In this document: piece after piece, positions 42,603 to 52,431 of the stretch | How positions within the stretch are numbered: the stretch's first letter is position 1 | How the letters are laid out: each line of letters starts with the position of its first letter | Source of the DNA: Warburgia ugandensis | Taxonomy: Eukaryota > Streptophyta > Magnoliopsida > Canellales > Canellaceae | Assembly (NCBI GenBank): GCA_035236585.1 | Contig: CP141135.1 | Coordinates: forward strand, 6,854,001-6,918,000 | Reading direction: 5' to 3' | DNA: 64,000 bases | Notes under the pieces: generated by a model | Database searches by the model: none | Seen by the model: the letters and a program-made list of their open reading frames with translations, nothing else | Told to the model about the DNA's origin: nothing | Made by a program: the position numbers and the translations under genes

Positions 42603-44414
42603 GCCTCTGTTTCACATACGCCAAGTGTAGATGGCACCAATGACCATGGTGGTGCTCCAGTTGATGTTCAAGATAATCAGGCTGAGGGAGAACATGAAGC
42701 TGCTGAAGACATGGATGTTTCGTCAGAGGTTGATGATATTCAGCAGGAGGTTCCTACTGAGGAACCAGCAGTTTCATTGAGACGGAGTTCGAGAGATCGT
42801 CAACCCTCCACTCGATACTCATCAGATGAGTACGTACTCCTCACTGACGGGGGAGAACCTGAGAGTTACACAGAGGCAGCTGAAAGTGAAGAGAATGCAG
42901 AGTGGATTGCAGCTATGAAGGATGAGATGAAATCCTTACAAGACAACCACACTTTTGAGCTGGTAAGATTACCTAAAGGCAGACAAGCTTTGAAGAATCG
43001 GTGGATATACAGGGTGAAGTACGAAGGTGACACTTCACAACCACGATACAAAGCTAGACTTGTCGTGAAAGGCTTTGGTCAAAGGAAAGGTGTTGATTTC
43101 GAGGAGATATTTTCTCCTGTTGTTAAAATATCTTCAATCCGAGTTGTATTGGGTTTGGCCTCAAACCTTGATCTGGAGGTTGAGCAGATGGATGTGAAGA
43201 CAGCATTCCTCCACGGTGACTTAGAGGAGGAGATATATATGGAGCAGCCAGAAGGGTTTGTTGCTAAAGGCAAAGAGAAGTATGTCTGCAAGCTGAAGAA
43301 GAGTCTGTATGGCTTAAAGCTGGCACCCAGACAGTGGTACAGGAAGTTCGAGCAGTTCATGACCCAACAGGGTTATCGAAAGACTATTTCAGATCACTGT
43401 GTGTTTGTGCAGAGATTCTCAGAAGATGATTTCATCATCTTACTACTCTATGTCGACGATATGCTTATTGTTGGAAGAAGCTCTTCAAGGATCAGTCAGT
43501 TAAAGAAGGAGCTGAACAAAGTCTTTGCTATGAAAGACTTAGGATCCGCGAGACAGATTCTCGGGATTTCTATCATTCGTGACAGGAAGAATAAGAGGTT
43601 ATGGCTGTCTCAGGAGAAGTACATAGAAAAGGTACTTCAACGATTTCACATGGATAAAGCTAAAGTGGTTAGTACACCTTTTGCTACTCATTTTAAGCTT
43701 AGTAAGAATCAAGTTCCAACAAGTGATGCTGAGAAGGAATACATGCAAGATGTTCCTTATGCTTCAGCTGTTAGCAGTCTTATGTATGCCATGGTATGCA
43801 CTAGACCAGACATTACATATGCAGTTGGTACAGTGAGCCGTTTTCTATCAAATCCAGGAAAAGAACATTGCAATGCAGTGAAGTGGATATTGAGATATCT
43901 ACGTGGTACTTCTAAGTTGTGTTTGGGATTTGGCACTGGCAAGCCCGTGCTTGAGGGCTACACTGATTCAGATATGGCTGGTGATATTGACACGAGGAAG
44001 TCTACTTCAGGCTACTTGATTACTTTTGCAGGGGGAGCTGTGTCATGGCAATCAAAGTTACAGAAGTGTGTTGCCTTATCTACAACAGAGGCTGAGTTTA
44101 TTGCTGTGACGGAAGCATGCAAAGAGTTATTGTGGATGAAGAAGTTCGTGAACGAACTTGGCTTTATGCAGAAGAGGTATGCGTTATTTTGCGACAGTCA
44201 AAGTGCTATACACCTTAGCAAGAATTCTACTTTTCATGGAAGGTCAAAGCACATTGATGTTCGGTATCATTGGATACGTGATATTTTGGACTCGAAGTCG
44301 TTAGAGCTTGAGAAAATTCATACTGATGATAATAGTTCAGATATGATGACAAAAGCATTACCTCGAAGCAAGTTCGAGAGTTGCAGAGAATTGGTCGGGA
44401 TGGGCTTCTGCTAA
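42603..44414 (+). CDS. copia reverse transcriptase and RNase H (third frame)
   Basis: Readable in frame from 42603, with the first internal Met at 42711. An acidic linker (about 75 residues) precedes RT. RT motifs: RWIYRVKYEG, LVVKGFGQRKGVDFEEIFSP, VEQMDVKTAFLHGDL and the catalytic LLLYVDDMLIVG. RNase H: YTDSDMAGD, STTEAEFIA, FCDSQSAIHL and SKHIDVRYHWIRD, giving the D-E-D-D set. Ends MGFC, 50 bases before the right LTR. Oddity: the near-invariant SLYGLKQAPR motif reads SLYGLKLAPR (Gln to Leu). Confidence 0.95.
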   Translation, partial: ASVSHTPSVDGTNDHGGAPVDVQDNQAEGEHEAAEDMDVSSEVDDIQQEVPTEEPAVSLRRSSRDRQPSTRYSSDEYVLLTDGGEPESYTEAAESEENAEWIAAMKDEMKSLQDNHTFELVRLPKGRQALKNRWIYRVKYEGDTSQPRYKARLVVKGFGQRKGVDFEEIFSPVVKISSIRVVLGLASNLDLEVEQMDVKTAFLHGDLEEEIYMEQPEGFVAKGKEKYVCKLKKSLYGLKLAPRQWYRKFEQFMTQQGYRKTISDHCVFVQRFSEDDFIILLLYVDDMLIVGRSSSRISQLKKELNKVFAMKDLGSARQILGISIIRDRKNKRLWLSQEKYIEKVLQRFHMDKAKVVSTPFATHFKLSKNQVPTSDAEKEYMQDVPYASAVSSLMYAMVCTRPDITYAVGTVSRFLSNPGKEHCNAVKWILRYLRGTSKLCLGFGTGKPVLEGYTDSDMAGDIDTRKSTSGYLITFAGGAVSWQSKLQKCVALSTTEAEFIAVTEACKELLWMKKFVNELGFMQKRYALFCDSQSAIHLSKNSTFHGRSKHIDVRYHWIRDILDSKSLELEKIHTDDNSSDMMTKALPRSKFESCRELVGMGFC

Positions 44415-44452
44415 AAGTCCATACGTGAAGAAACCTCCTTCAGTTAATGGGC

Positions 44453-44467
44453 CTGGAGGGGGAGATT
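44453..44467 (+). other. copia polypurine tract
   Basis: GGAGGGGGAGATT directly before the right LTR, primer site for plus-strand synthesis. Confidence 0.85.
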
Positions 44468-44826
44468 TGTTGGTCCAGACCCATTTCAGACAGCCGCCGT
44501 ATTCAACGGTGGCGGGCGCAGCAGTCGGTGCTGACTGCTGACTTCAACAGCGGCGGGCGCCGCCGTCGGCCACCGCCACTGACCTTTGAATTTGTGTAAA
44601 ACGGGTTGAAAAATCAGACCCGAAAATTCCCTATTTATAGGGATACCAAGAGGGCAAGGGAAGAACCCCATTCCTCTGTAAAAACCCCGTGTATACCTCT
44701 CTGTAAAACCCCAGTTTCATAGTGAAATCATTCTCTCCCGTGGACGTAGGCTTATTGGCCGAACCACGTTAAAACTCTGCGTTTTTTTGTGTGTATGATC
44801 TTGGGCGGGGACGAAAATCCCCAACA
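44468..44826 (+). repeat. copia 3' LTR
   Basis: 359 bp, TGTTGGTCC to CCCCAACA; nearly identical to the left LTR. Confidence 0.97.
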
Positions 44827-44831
44827 GAGAC
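44827..44831. repeat. copia target-site duplication, right (GAGAC)
   Basis: Repeats 39684-39688; DUF241 flank continues with AAGGAGAATCTCATCC. Confidence 0.95.
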
Positions 44832-44955
44832 AAGGAGAATCTCATCCTATTCATGATTATGTAATGAAACTTGTGATGTGGACGGGTATATACCTTTGTT
44901 TATGGTGATGCTGCAACCAATTCTTCAACAAAGGTTCTTTTATAACTTCTCTGTA

Positions 44956-45030
44956 AAAGGGCAGACCCGGTGCATGAAGCTATGCAGTCCGTGAAAGGGG
45001 TGAACCACAGGGGTCAATAGGACGAAACCT
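44956..45030 (-). mobile_element. Au-like SINE, copy 4, truncated to about 75 bp
   Basis: Only the 3' part is present (in reverse sense ACCCCTGTGGTTCACCCC, then TGCATAGCTTCATGCACCGG, ending CCCTTTT). Flanked by TATAACTTCTCTGTA (44941-44955) and TATAACTTTTCTGTA (45031-45045), a 15 bp duplication with one mismatch. This shows it inserted already 5'-truncated. Confidence 0.85.
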
Positions 45031-45045
45031 TATAACTTTTCTGTA

Positions 45046-46950
45046 CTCCAGGAAATGAGAAGCAGGCTTGCCATATCAAGCTCAAATGATTTTTGATGCA
45101 CCATTTTGCTTGTCTTTTTCTCACTCCGGGTCAATGGTTTCTGTTTCCTTGTATCAGACAACATTGGCTGGCATGGGTCTGTAAAAACTCATGCACAACC
45201 TTGATTGAATAATCAAGTATATGGTGGCAGTGGTGCTAGGTTCCTCGAGGGGATAGCCAGGCTCTAGCCACTCGTACACTATATCTCGTTTGTAACAGTT
45301 CGATTAACTAATCAAATGATTTTTGATGCACCATTTTCTTGTCACTTTTTCTATTTTGGTCAATGGTTTATGTTTCATTTGATGAGAACACTGGATCTTT
45401 AACTTCATGCTCGACGTTGATTGAATTGTCTAGTAGATGGTGGTTGTGGTTTGAGGAGACAACGAGGCACAAGCTACTATTACACTTCTGAGGGAAGAAC
45501 CTGATGGCCATCTGGTTAACGTGGCGCGAGGATGGGTGATCCAAATCATTACCTGCTGGGTCCCTATGTGCAAGGTCCTTACCCACTGACTACATGATAT
45601 TAAGAATCCGTTCAGAACCCTTTAGTGACTGGAAGCCAAACTTTTACTACTATACGTAATGGTTAATATAAGCAGCAGGACCAGCCTTATGGAGCCACCA
45701 GATGAATGGTTCGGATCACATAAAGAGATATGATCAGTCACCACCTGGGAGAAAGAAAACTGAGTACTTAAATAGCACGTATTGATTTGCACGAGCAAAT
45801 GCAAGAAAAACCCACGTCATCCATGGTTAATTTAAATATTCAGTGCCAAGAAAGACTATCCAGGCACTAAAGACTTCCAAACACAGCAGCGCAAAGATGA
45901 GTGTCTTACCTAGGCCACCATGTTCAAGATTGTGCACGGGTGTGTCTACCCTTAAAAAGGAAAAAGACTAACTGTCCAGGCTTTTCATGTTTTTCCTGTG
46001 ACATTGACCCAAGTGACAGGAAGAATGTGTGAAGGAAATCATATTGCTCGATTCATTTTAAGACCTCCTAAGATTTAACGATATGTAGAAAATCTTCAAA
46101 TCTCGGTTTGGTGCACAATCTTTATCTGGTGATTGTAGTGTTTGATGGGACTGCGACTATGGTGAACTGTGATCTCTTGATGTAATGCATTTGATAGATT
46201 AGAGACCAGTAAGAAGCTTGCTAACAATGATCTAGTGCTCAGTATGGTTATTTGGTTTGATCTTTATTATTTATTATTTATTTTTTTGATTGGTTCTAAG
46301 AGCTGTTGGCCCAGATCTTCCTCCAATCTCGGATCACATGCAAAACAACACACAAGTAGCATTGATTATTATCAAGGAATATTGGCAAATAGATTAAGCA
46401 AAACTATAAATCAACAAAGTTATTTGCTTCCATCTCGACGGAGTTTCTTATGCACCATGCATTTAATCACAATCTCTAGGAATAAGAGAAAACATAAATA
46501 GATGATGAACTTGTATGTAATGCTGCTAGGCAGTTAATCTATCTTTAACTTAACTGGACCAGATCTACATTGATCAAAGCCAACGGAAAAAATACATCGG
46601 AGAGGAAGAAACTTCCATCTTCTTTTGTTTCTGCTTCCTTGAGATTTAACGCAACTGCTTGGAGAGAATTAGATAATCGGCAACTCTTCTTGAATATTCT
46701 TCTCTAGTGTCACCAATTAAACCCCCTTATCGATGAAGATAAAAGGAAAAATGAAAAAGAAATGGTTTGTTCAGCGGTCATCAGAACACGATTAGATTCA
46801 TTAGCTCAGAAATTAAGTCCCAATAATCTTCTGAGAAGGGCGTAGGCCTTTGTTTAGCAGTGCCATATGAGCTGAAAACTGCCAATACTTCTAGTAATTC
46901 TGAACTTGTTTTAGCTCGTATTCTAGACAATATAAATGTAAGATTAAAGG
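45046..46950. other. upstream flank of copy I and duplicated spacer; no gene seen
   Basis: Two tandem copies of upstream flank (about 45080-45300 and 45310-45490, each beginning TCAAATGATTTTTGATGCACCA). The conserved upstream block, AGCCACTCGTACACTATATC, is at about 45257. 46130-46260 and 46700-46950 repeat the spacer seen at 37480-37600 and 38420-38600. Confidence 0.5.
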
Positions 46951-46953
46951 TAA

Positions 46954-47057
46954 CCACACAATAGAACTCAGAGATAATTTATCTGTAATGTATGAATTTT
47001 ATATACCACACAATAGAACTCAGAGATAATTTATCTGTAATGTATGAATTTTATATA
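46954..47057. repeat. 52 bp perfect tandem duplication
   Basis: A unit beginning CCACACAATAGAACTCAGAG occurs at 46954 and again at 47006 with no visible mismatches, 3' of copy J. A very recent local duplication. Confidence 0.93.
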
Positions 47058-47127
47058 CATATTCCACGAGTGTACATTTATATTCATCTGCAGACATATA
47101 TCCATACATGACAGGTGAAACCCAGGG

Positions 47128-47156
47128 GCTATCCTTTAAAATGCGGATGCCAATGT
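47128..47156 (-). promoter_or_regulatory. conserved 3' flanking block of copy J
   Basis: ATCCTTTAAAATGCGGATGC on plus, 30-60 bases past the stop. Confidence 0.5.
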
Positions 47157-47187
47157 TGGGTTTGATCTAAAATGGCTAGGGAGATCT

Positions 47188-47969
47188 CTAGCAGGTGAGA
47201 ATGTTTAGGAGACTGACTCTGGTTTGGATTAGGTGCCTAAAGATGCACTCCAATCCTTCTTCAATGCCTTCAATTCTTGATTCCAACTCCTGCAGCCTTT
47301 TTTGAGTCATTCTCTTCTCTTCCATTTCATATGTAACTTGTCCCCTGTTCATCAGTTTCGACACCAAAGACCATTTGCTGGTCTTTCTCTTTAGTGTTGA
47401 TGCATCCATGAAACAGAAGATGGACTGGAAGATGGTCATTGTGACCACCCTAACTGCCTTCAGCAACCTGATGAGCTCTGTTACATCCTGACTTTGATCC
47501 AAGAGACGAGATGACTGGCATCTGTCATCCATACGCTTAGGTTCTTGCCCACTTCCTTCTTCACTTTCTTCATAGAGCAAATATATTTGTTTTGGCTGTC
47601 GGTTTCTCCAATTCTTCCTCTGCGAAGAGTCCATTGAAGGTCTTGCACATGTTCCTTCATCTGCAATGAAACATTCCTCAAGGACCCACAGATGTCCAAC
47701 AATCTAAGTGATCCGTCTACCAGCTCCTCTACCCATTTCTCTTGTTTTTGGTGTGCCAACGCTTGTTGCGTAAGCGGCAACTGAAGGAGATCATTGACAC
47801 AATTGTACAAGTCCTTGAGCCTAGTCAGACCAATGCAAATTGTCTCCTTTGTCAGAGATGACTGCTCCCAAGATTTCAACTTACTAGGCTCTTCTTCGGC
47901 TCTGGACTTAAGGGGATGGGATCCGGTAGACAAGCTCTTCGAGCGAAGATGATAAGCTTTTTCTGCCAT
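47188..47969 (-). pseudogene. DUF241 copy J, one frameshift from intact
   Basis: ATG at 47969 (MAEKAYHLRSKSLSTGSHP). The first frame runs through GLTRLKDLYNCVNDLLQLPL, LVDGSLRLLDICGSLRNVSL and CSMKKVKKEVGKNL, then shifts. The second frame continues from MDDRCQSSRLLDQSQDV through LNRGQVTYEMEE-like residues to the normal C-terminus LECIFRHLIQTRVSLL and stop at 47188. At the shift (about 47546-47550) copy J reads GCTTAGGTTCTTG where copy K has GCTTCAGGTTCTTG: one base is missing. All other features, including a TATATAAAG box and 3' block, are intact. Either a recent pseudogene or a base-calling error in the source sequence. Confidence 0.88.
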
Positions 47970-48052
47970 TGTAGAAAAGAAGCTCTCTGTTTTCTTCTTG
48001 TAGCTTGAAGAAGGAAACGATGATGATGATATGCAGTTCTAACAGATTGGCT

Positions 48053-48061
48053 CTTTATATA
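48053..48061 (-). promoter_or_regulatory. TATA box of copy J
   Basis: TATATAAAG on the minus strand, 84 bp before the ATG. Confidence 0.6.
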
Positions 48062-48720
48062 GCAACTGCAACGGAGAAATGAAGAGACAAGGAGAATCTC
48101 ATCCTGTCCATGTCTATGTAATGAAACTAGAGATGTGGATGTGAATCTACGTTTGTTTATGGTGATCCTGTAACCAATTAGCCAACAAAGGCTCTTTTAT
48201 CTCTTTTCTTTGCTCCAAGAAAATCACAACCAGGCTTGCCATATCGAGCTCAAATGATTTTTGATGCACTATTTGCATGTTTTTTTTTTTCCCTCCTGCT
48301 CAATGGTTTCTGTTTCCTTGGATCAGACAACATTGGCTGGCACGAGCCTGTACAAATTCATGCACAACCTGGATTGAATAATCAAGTATATGGTGGCAGA
48401 GATGCTGGTGCCTTAAGGGGATAATCAGAACAGAATCAGACGATTAACTCAGAAATTAAGACCAATCATCTTATGATCAACAAGAGTGTAGCCTTTATTT
48501 AACAGAGCCATATCAGCCAAAAACTGGCAATGCTTAACTCAGACTTTGAACGTTTTTAAGCTGGCATTCTGGACAACAGAAATGTCAGATCAAGCATAAT
48601 CAAGAAATAAAACTTAGAAATATTTTATATTGAATATCTGGAACTGTTTTCATATTGTATAAGTATACATTCGTATTCATCTACAGACACATTGATATTT
48701 GCCAATTGAACCCAAGGGAC
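48062..48720. other. short upstream flank of J joined to 3' flank of K
   Basis: 48062-48420 is copy J upstream flank; from about 48421 the sequence is the far 3' flank of a unit (compare 38440-38700). The usual about 2 kb spacer is missing, so this is a recombination or deletion junction. Includes the empty-site sequence for the copia insertion. Confidence 0.65.
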
Positions 48721-48874
48721 ATATCCTTCAAAATGCGGATGCCAATGATGCGTTTGATGTTAAAATAACTAATGAGATCTCTAGCAGGTGAGAATGTTTA
48801 GGAGACAGACTCTGGTTTGGATTAAGTGCCTAATGATGCACTCCAATCCTTCTTCAATGCCTTCAAATTTTGAC

Positions 48875-49564
48875 TCACAACTCCTGCAGCCTCTTTTGAG
48901 TCATTTTCTCTTCTTCCATTTCACATACAACTTGTCCCTTGTTCATCAGTTTCGACACCAATGACCATTTACTGGTCTTTCTCTTTGGTGCTGATGCACC
49001 CATGAAAGAGAAGATGGACTGGAAGATGGTCGTCGTGAGCACCCTGACTTCTTTCAGCAACCTGATCAGTTCTGATACATCCTGACTTTGATCTAAGAGG
49101 CGAGACGACTTGCATTTGTCATCCATACGCTTCAGGTTCTTGCTGACTTCCTTCTTCACTTTCTTCATGGAGCAAATATATTTGTTTCGGCTGTCGGTTT
49201 CTCCAATTCTTCCTCTCCGAAGAGTCGATTGAAGGTCTTGTAAATGTTCCTTCATCTGCAACGAAATATCCCTCAAGGACCCACAAATGTCCAACAATCT
49301 AAGTGATCCATCCATCAGCTCCTCTACCCACTTCTGTTGTTGATAGTATGCTAAAGCTTGTTGGATATGCGGCAACTGAAGAAGATCTTCGACGCAATTG
49401 TACAAGTCCCTGAGCCCAGTCAAAACAATGCAAATTGTCTCCTTTGTCAGTGATAATCGCTCCCAAGACTTCAACTTGTTGAGCTCTTCTTCAAGTCTGG
49501 ACAAAAGGGGATGGGATCTGGAGAGCAAGCTGTTGGAGCGAACATGACAAGTCTTTTCTGCCAT
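48875..49564 (-). CDS. DUF241 family protein, copy K, C-terminally truncated
   Basis: ATG at 49564 (MAEKTCHVRSNSLLSRSHP), 229 residues. Intact segments: EEELNKLKSWERLS; GLRDLYNCVEDLLQLPHIQQ; ELMDGSLRLLDICGSLRDIS; YICSMKKVKKEVSKNLKRMD; VSELIRLLKEVRVLTTTIFQ then SIFSFMGA; SKWSLVSKLMNKGQVVCEME. It ends TQKRLQEL at a TGA (48875). At that point copy K has GACTCACAACTCC where copies I and J have GACTCCAACTCC, an extra base, so the last about 37 residues (the IEGIEEGLECIFRHLIQTRV equivalent) are lost though still present at DNA level to about 48770. Could be expressed as a truncated protein or be a young pseudogene. TATAAAAG box at 49662-49669. Confidence 0.8.
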   Translation of the reverse strand: MAEKTCHVRSNSLLSRSHPLLSRLEEELNKLKSWERLSLTKETICIVLTGLRDLYNCVEDLLQLPHIQQALAYYQQQKWVEELMDGSLRLLDICGSLRDISLQMKEHLQDLQSTLRRGRIGETDSRNKYICSMKKVKKEVSKNLKRMDDKCKSSRLLDQSQDVSELIRLLKEVRVLTTTIFQSIFSFMGASAPKRKTSKWSLVSKLMNKGQVVCEMEEEKMTQKRLQEL

Positions 49565-49661
49565 TGTAGAAGAGAAAAACGTCTGTCTTTCTTTCCGCAA
49601 AGACTGACTTGTTGCTTGAAGGAAGATGATGATGATTAGATAGTTCTAACAGATTAGCTCT

Positions 49662-49669
49662 CTTTTATA
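49662..49669 (-). promoter_or_regulatory. TATA box of copy K
   Basis: TATAAAAG on the minus strand, 98 bp before the ATG at 49564; ATC triplet run between. Confidence 0.65.
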
Positions 49670-50390
49670 GCAACAGCTCCGCAGACATGAAGAGACGAGA
49701 GAATCTTGTCCTGCCAATGTCTAATAATGAAACAAGTGACGAGGACGAGGATCTTCCTTTGTGCATGGTGACCTTGTAACCAATCTTCCTACGGGCTTCT
49801 TTTGTATCTTTTTCTTTACCCCAAGAAAATCAGAAGTAGGGGCGTGGCATATCGACCTAAAGCGATTTTTTACCCATTGCTTATCATTTTATATTTTTGG
49901 GCAATGGTTTCTGTTTCCTTTGATCAGACAACACTCGCTGGCACTGCATCAATAAATTCATGCACGAAGTTGATTGAATAATTAAGTATAAGGTGGCAGC
50001 GCTGTTGGGGCCTCCGAGGATATAATGGGGCTGAATGCCACTCGTGCACTATACCTCGTTTTAAACAGTAATGATGGGAGCGAATGGAGCTTCCGCGCAC
50101 ATTATTTAAATTATTACTTAGCAAGCTGTCATATGGGCAGGCCTTAAGCAAGCATTTTTTGTTACGGATCTGGAATACAGTCCTGGTAATTCAGAGTTTG
50201 CATGAAATTCAGATTGGTAAAGTGATGCTAACAATCAAGCAAGTGGAGTTTCTTAAGGGCTGCAAATCTACTAATACTAGAAATGTTGTTCATTGGTTCA
50301 CTTCCAGCTGCTAGAAATCCTTTACAAATATTAATATCATCACTTATAAGATCATCCTTAGCCAATGGTGATTACGGATGCCATCTTGTT
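49670..50390. other. upstream flank of copy K; no gene seen
   Basis: Contains the clearest example of the upstream block, TGCCACTCGTGCACTATACC at 50037-50056 followed by TCGTTTT. Homologous to 34440-34960 and to 45060-45290. No coding frame. Confidence 0.5.
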
Positions 50391-50403
50391 TATATTGAGA
50401 CAT

Positions 50404-50585
50404 AAAAAAGGGAAGCCGGTGCACGAAGTTTCCGCATATGCAGGGCCCGGGAAAGGGGTGGACCACAAAGGGTCTACAATAGGCAAGCTCTACCTGGCAT
50501 TTTGCAAGAGGCTATTTCCACACCTCAAACCTATGACGTCCAGGTTACATGGCGTCAACTCAACCATTGTGCCAAGGCTCTTTCT
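50404..50585 (-). mobile_element. Au-like SINE, copy 5
   Basis: Near full length, in reverse sense from GAGCCTTGGCACAATGG to GTGCACCGGCTTCCC. Flanked by TATATTGAGACAT (50391-50403) and TATACTGAGACAT (50586-50598), a 13 bp duplication with one mismatch. Confidence 0.88.
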
Positions 50586-50769
50586 TATACTGAGACATCA
50601 TTATTTCAATTTTATTAGATTTCAAGTCATACATGCATATGAACACTTGCAGACCTAGGGAAGAGGAGACGACTTGTATTGAATTTGATTACTTTAAACC
50701 CTCCAGGACGATGAGGCACAAGCCATTCGTGTGCCGTACCTCGTTTGAGTAATTTAAGTGAATATTATC

Positions 50770-51462
50770 TGGTCAACGTTTTTGTGCCGTTTCTTCTTCT
50801 TCAACTTCCGATGCTACTGGTCCCTTGTGCACCAGTTGTGACACCTAGGACCATTTTACTAGGCTTCTGCTTTGGCATCGACAAAAACATGAAGGAGATG
50901 ATGGATTGGAAGATGGGGATGGTGATCTCTCTTACTTCTCTTAACACCTTGATCACCACTGCTAGATGTTGGTCTTGTTTTAAGCGAAGTGACAATGCAC
51001 ATTTCTTGTCCAAGCGCGTCAATGCCTCAAGGCGCTTGCTAAGCTCCTTTGTCTTCTTCATAGAGCAAATGTAATCGTTGGTTTTGCTTTCCTTGCCAGA
51101 TTCTTCACCTCTTCTTCTTTGAAGAGTCCATTGAAGGTCCTGAACATGTTCATCTGCATCATAACATCCCTCAAGATGCCGCACATGTCCAACAATCTCA
51201 GTGACCCATGCAACAACTCAACCCATTTCTCTTGTTGATGGTAGGTAAGAGAATGTTGGGTGAGTGGCAACTGAAGAAGATCTTCAATGCCATCATACAA
51301 GCTCTTGAGACTGCTTAGAACATTGCAGATTGTTTCTCTCGTCAAGGTAGAGGCTCGTTAATTCTCCCAAGTTTATAGCTTATTAATCTCTTCTTCGATT
51401 TGGGAAGGAAGGGAATGAGATGTGGAGGGCAGGGTAATGGATCGAACATGTTAAGAAGCCAT
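50770..51462 (-). pseudogene. DUF241 pseudogene, copy L
   Basis: Start at 51462 (ATGGCTTCT) but the fourth codon is TAA. 51058-51345 then reads LSSLKSLYDGIEDLLQLPLT and LHGSLRLLDMCGILRDV, and after a frame change 50801-51184 keeps CSMKKTKELSKRLEALTRLD, DQHLAVVIKVLREVREITIP and FLSMPKQKPS. The C-terminal 50 or so residues and the conserved 3' block are missing: homology stops near 50770. No TATA-like box at the expected place (TTTTTAGATACC near 51530). Confidence 0.85.
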
Positions 51463-51959
51463 CTTGGCATTTTGATATCTAAGCTTGAAGAAATGTCAGG
51501 ATGGTGTGTTATTCTAGCTCCTTGGTTGTTTTTAGATACCAAGATACCTAGAGAGAAATTGAAAAACAAAGAATCTTGTCCTCTTCATGTCTGTGTAATC
51601 AAGCATGGGGATCGTTTTTACAAGGTGATACTGTAACCCAGCTCCCAACAGGATTCATCTCTACCTCTTTCTTTAACTTGGACAAGATACACAGCTAGGC
51701 TTGGTAGAGCCCCGTCAAATTGTGTTTGTTTATAGGGGGGGTCAACTCTTCATAGCTCAGCAAGCGTTGAAAGCCACAGATTTGCGATGGGATTTGCACG
51801 TTAAAAGAAAATACAGCTGTAATCACGTCTTTCAAAACATAATTAGCCTTGATAGAATTGTTTATGAAGAGCATGAAGACTGTGCCGTGGAGAGGAGACA
51901 GGACGCAGATGCCACTCGTGTGCTGGACATCATTTTATAAGTAGATGTATCTGCTCGGT
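51463..51959. other. upstream flank of copy L; no gene seen
   Basis: Recognisable DUF241 flank (AAGCATGGGGATCG; TGATACTGTAACCCAGCTCCC; GATGCCACTCGTGTGCTGGA at 51909-51928). No coding frame. Confidence 0.5.
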
Positions 51960-51979
51960 TTTTTTGTGACCGTGTACAT

Positions 51980-52160
51980 AAAAGGCAGCCCAGGTGCATG
52001 AAGCTCCCGCCTATGCGGGGTTCGGGGAAGGGGCAGACCATAAGGGCTTATAGTAGGCAGTCATACCTTGCATTTTGCAAGAGGCTGATTTCACGCCCTG
52101 AACCCATGACTTCAAGGTCACATGACGACAACTTTTACCGTTGCGCCAAGACTCCCCTTC
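51980..52160 (-). mobile_element. Au-like SINE, copy 6, full length with perfect TSD
   Basis: In reverse sense: GGCGCAACGGTAAAAGTTGT-type head (TTGGCGCAACGG), B box TGACCTTGAAGTCATGGG, CTCTTGCAAAATGCAAGG, GGTCTGCCCCTTCCCCGAAC and CACCTGGGCTGCC end. Flanked by a perfect 20 bp duplication TTTTTTGTGACCGTGTACAT (51960-51979 and 52161-52180). Sequence conservation and a perfect duplication make it the youngest-looking SINE here. Confidence 0.92.
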
Positions 52161-52431
52161 TTTTTTGTGACCGTGTACATGATCCAGATAATTCATAGAT
52201 CAGACTCCACACTGGAAACGGACTCTAAGCCCAGAAGTCGTCTAAAAGAGCCGACTTCTGGCAATTAAACAAATGCATAGTTACAACTAACATTGGTTAC
52301 GATGGGAAAATCAGTATCAGTTTGGATGTTGAATGTCCATGTTAGTGCCTGATCCAGATCGTTACGCCTAATGCCTCTTGCTTTAGGTTATATTCACCAT
52401 TATCTAGCGGATAAAATAATGTTAAAGTCTA

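Larger units (their letters stand above)
39689..44826 (+). mobile_element. Ty1/copia LTR retrotransposon, complete (5138 bp)
   Basis: Full structure: 358 bp left LTR, Met-type PBS, leader, gag-protease-integrase-RT-RNase H in copia order, polypurine tract, 359 bp right LTR and a perfect GAGAC duplication. The LTRs differ by two substitutions and one T in a homopolymer, indicating a recent insertion. The polyprotein reads in three frames because of two apparent one-base losses (near 41840 and in 42582-42602), so this copy cannot make a single polyprotein. Domain order (integrase before RT) and the integrase and RT motifs fit a Tork/Tnt1-like lineage; the lineage is an inference. It lies in the upstream region of DUF241 copy I. 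Confidence 0.97.
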
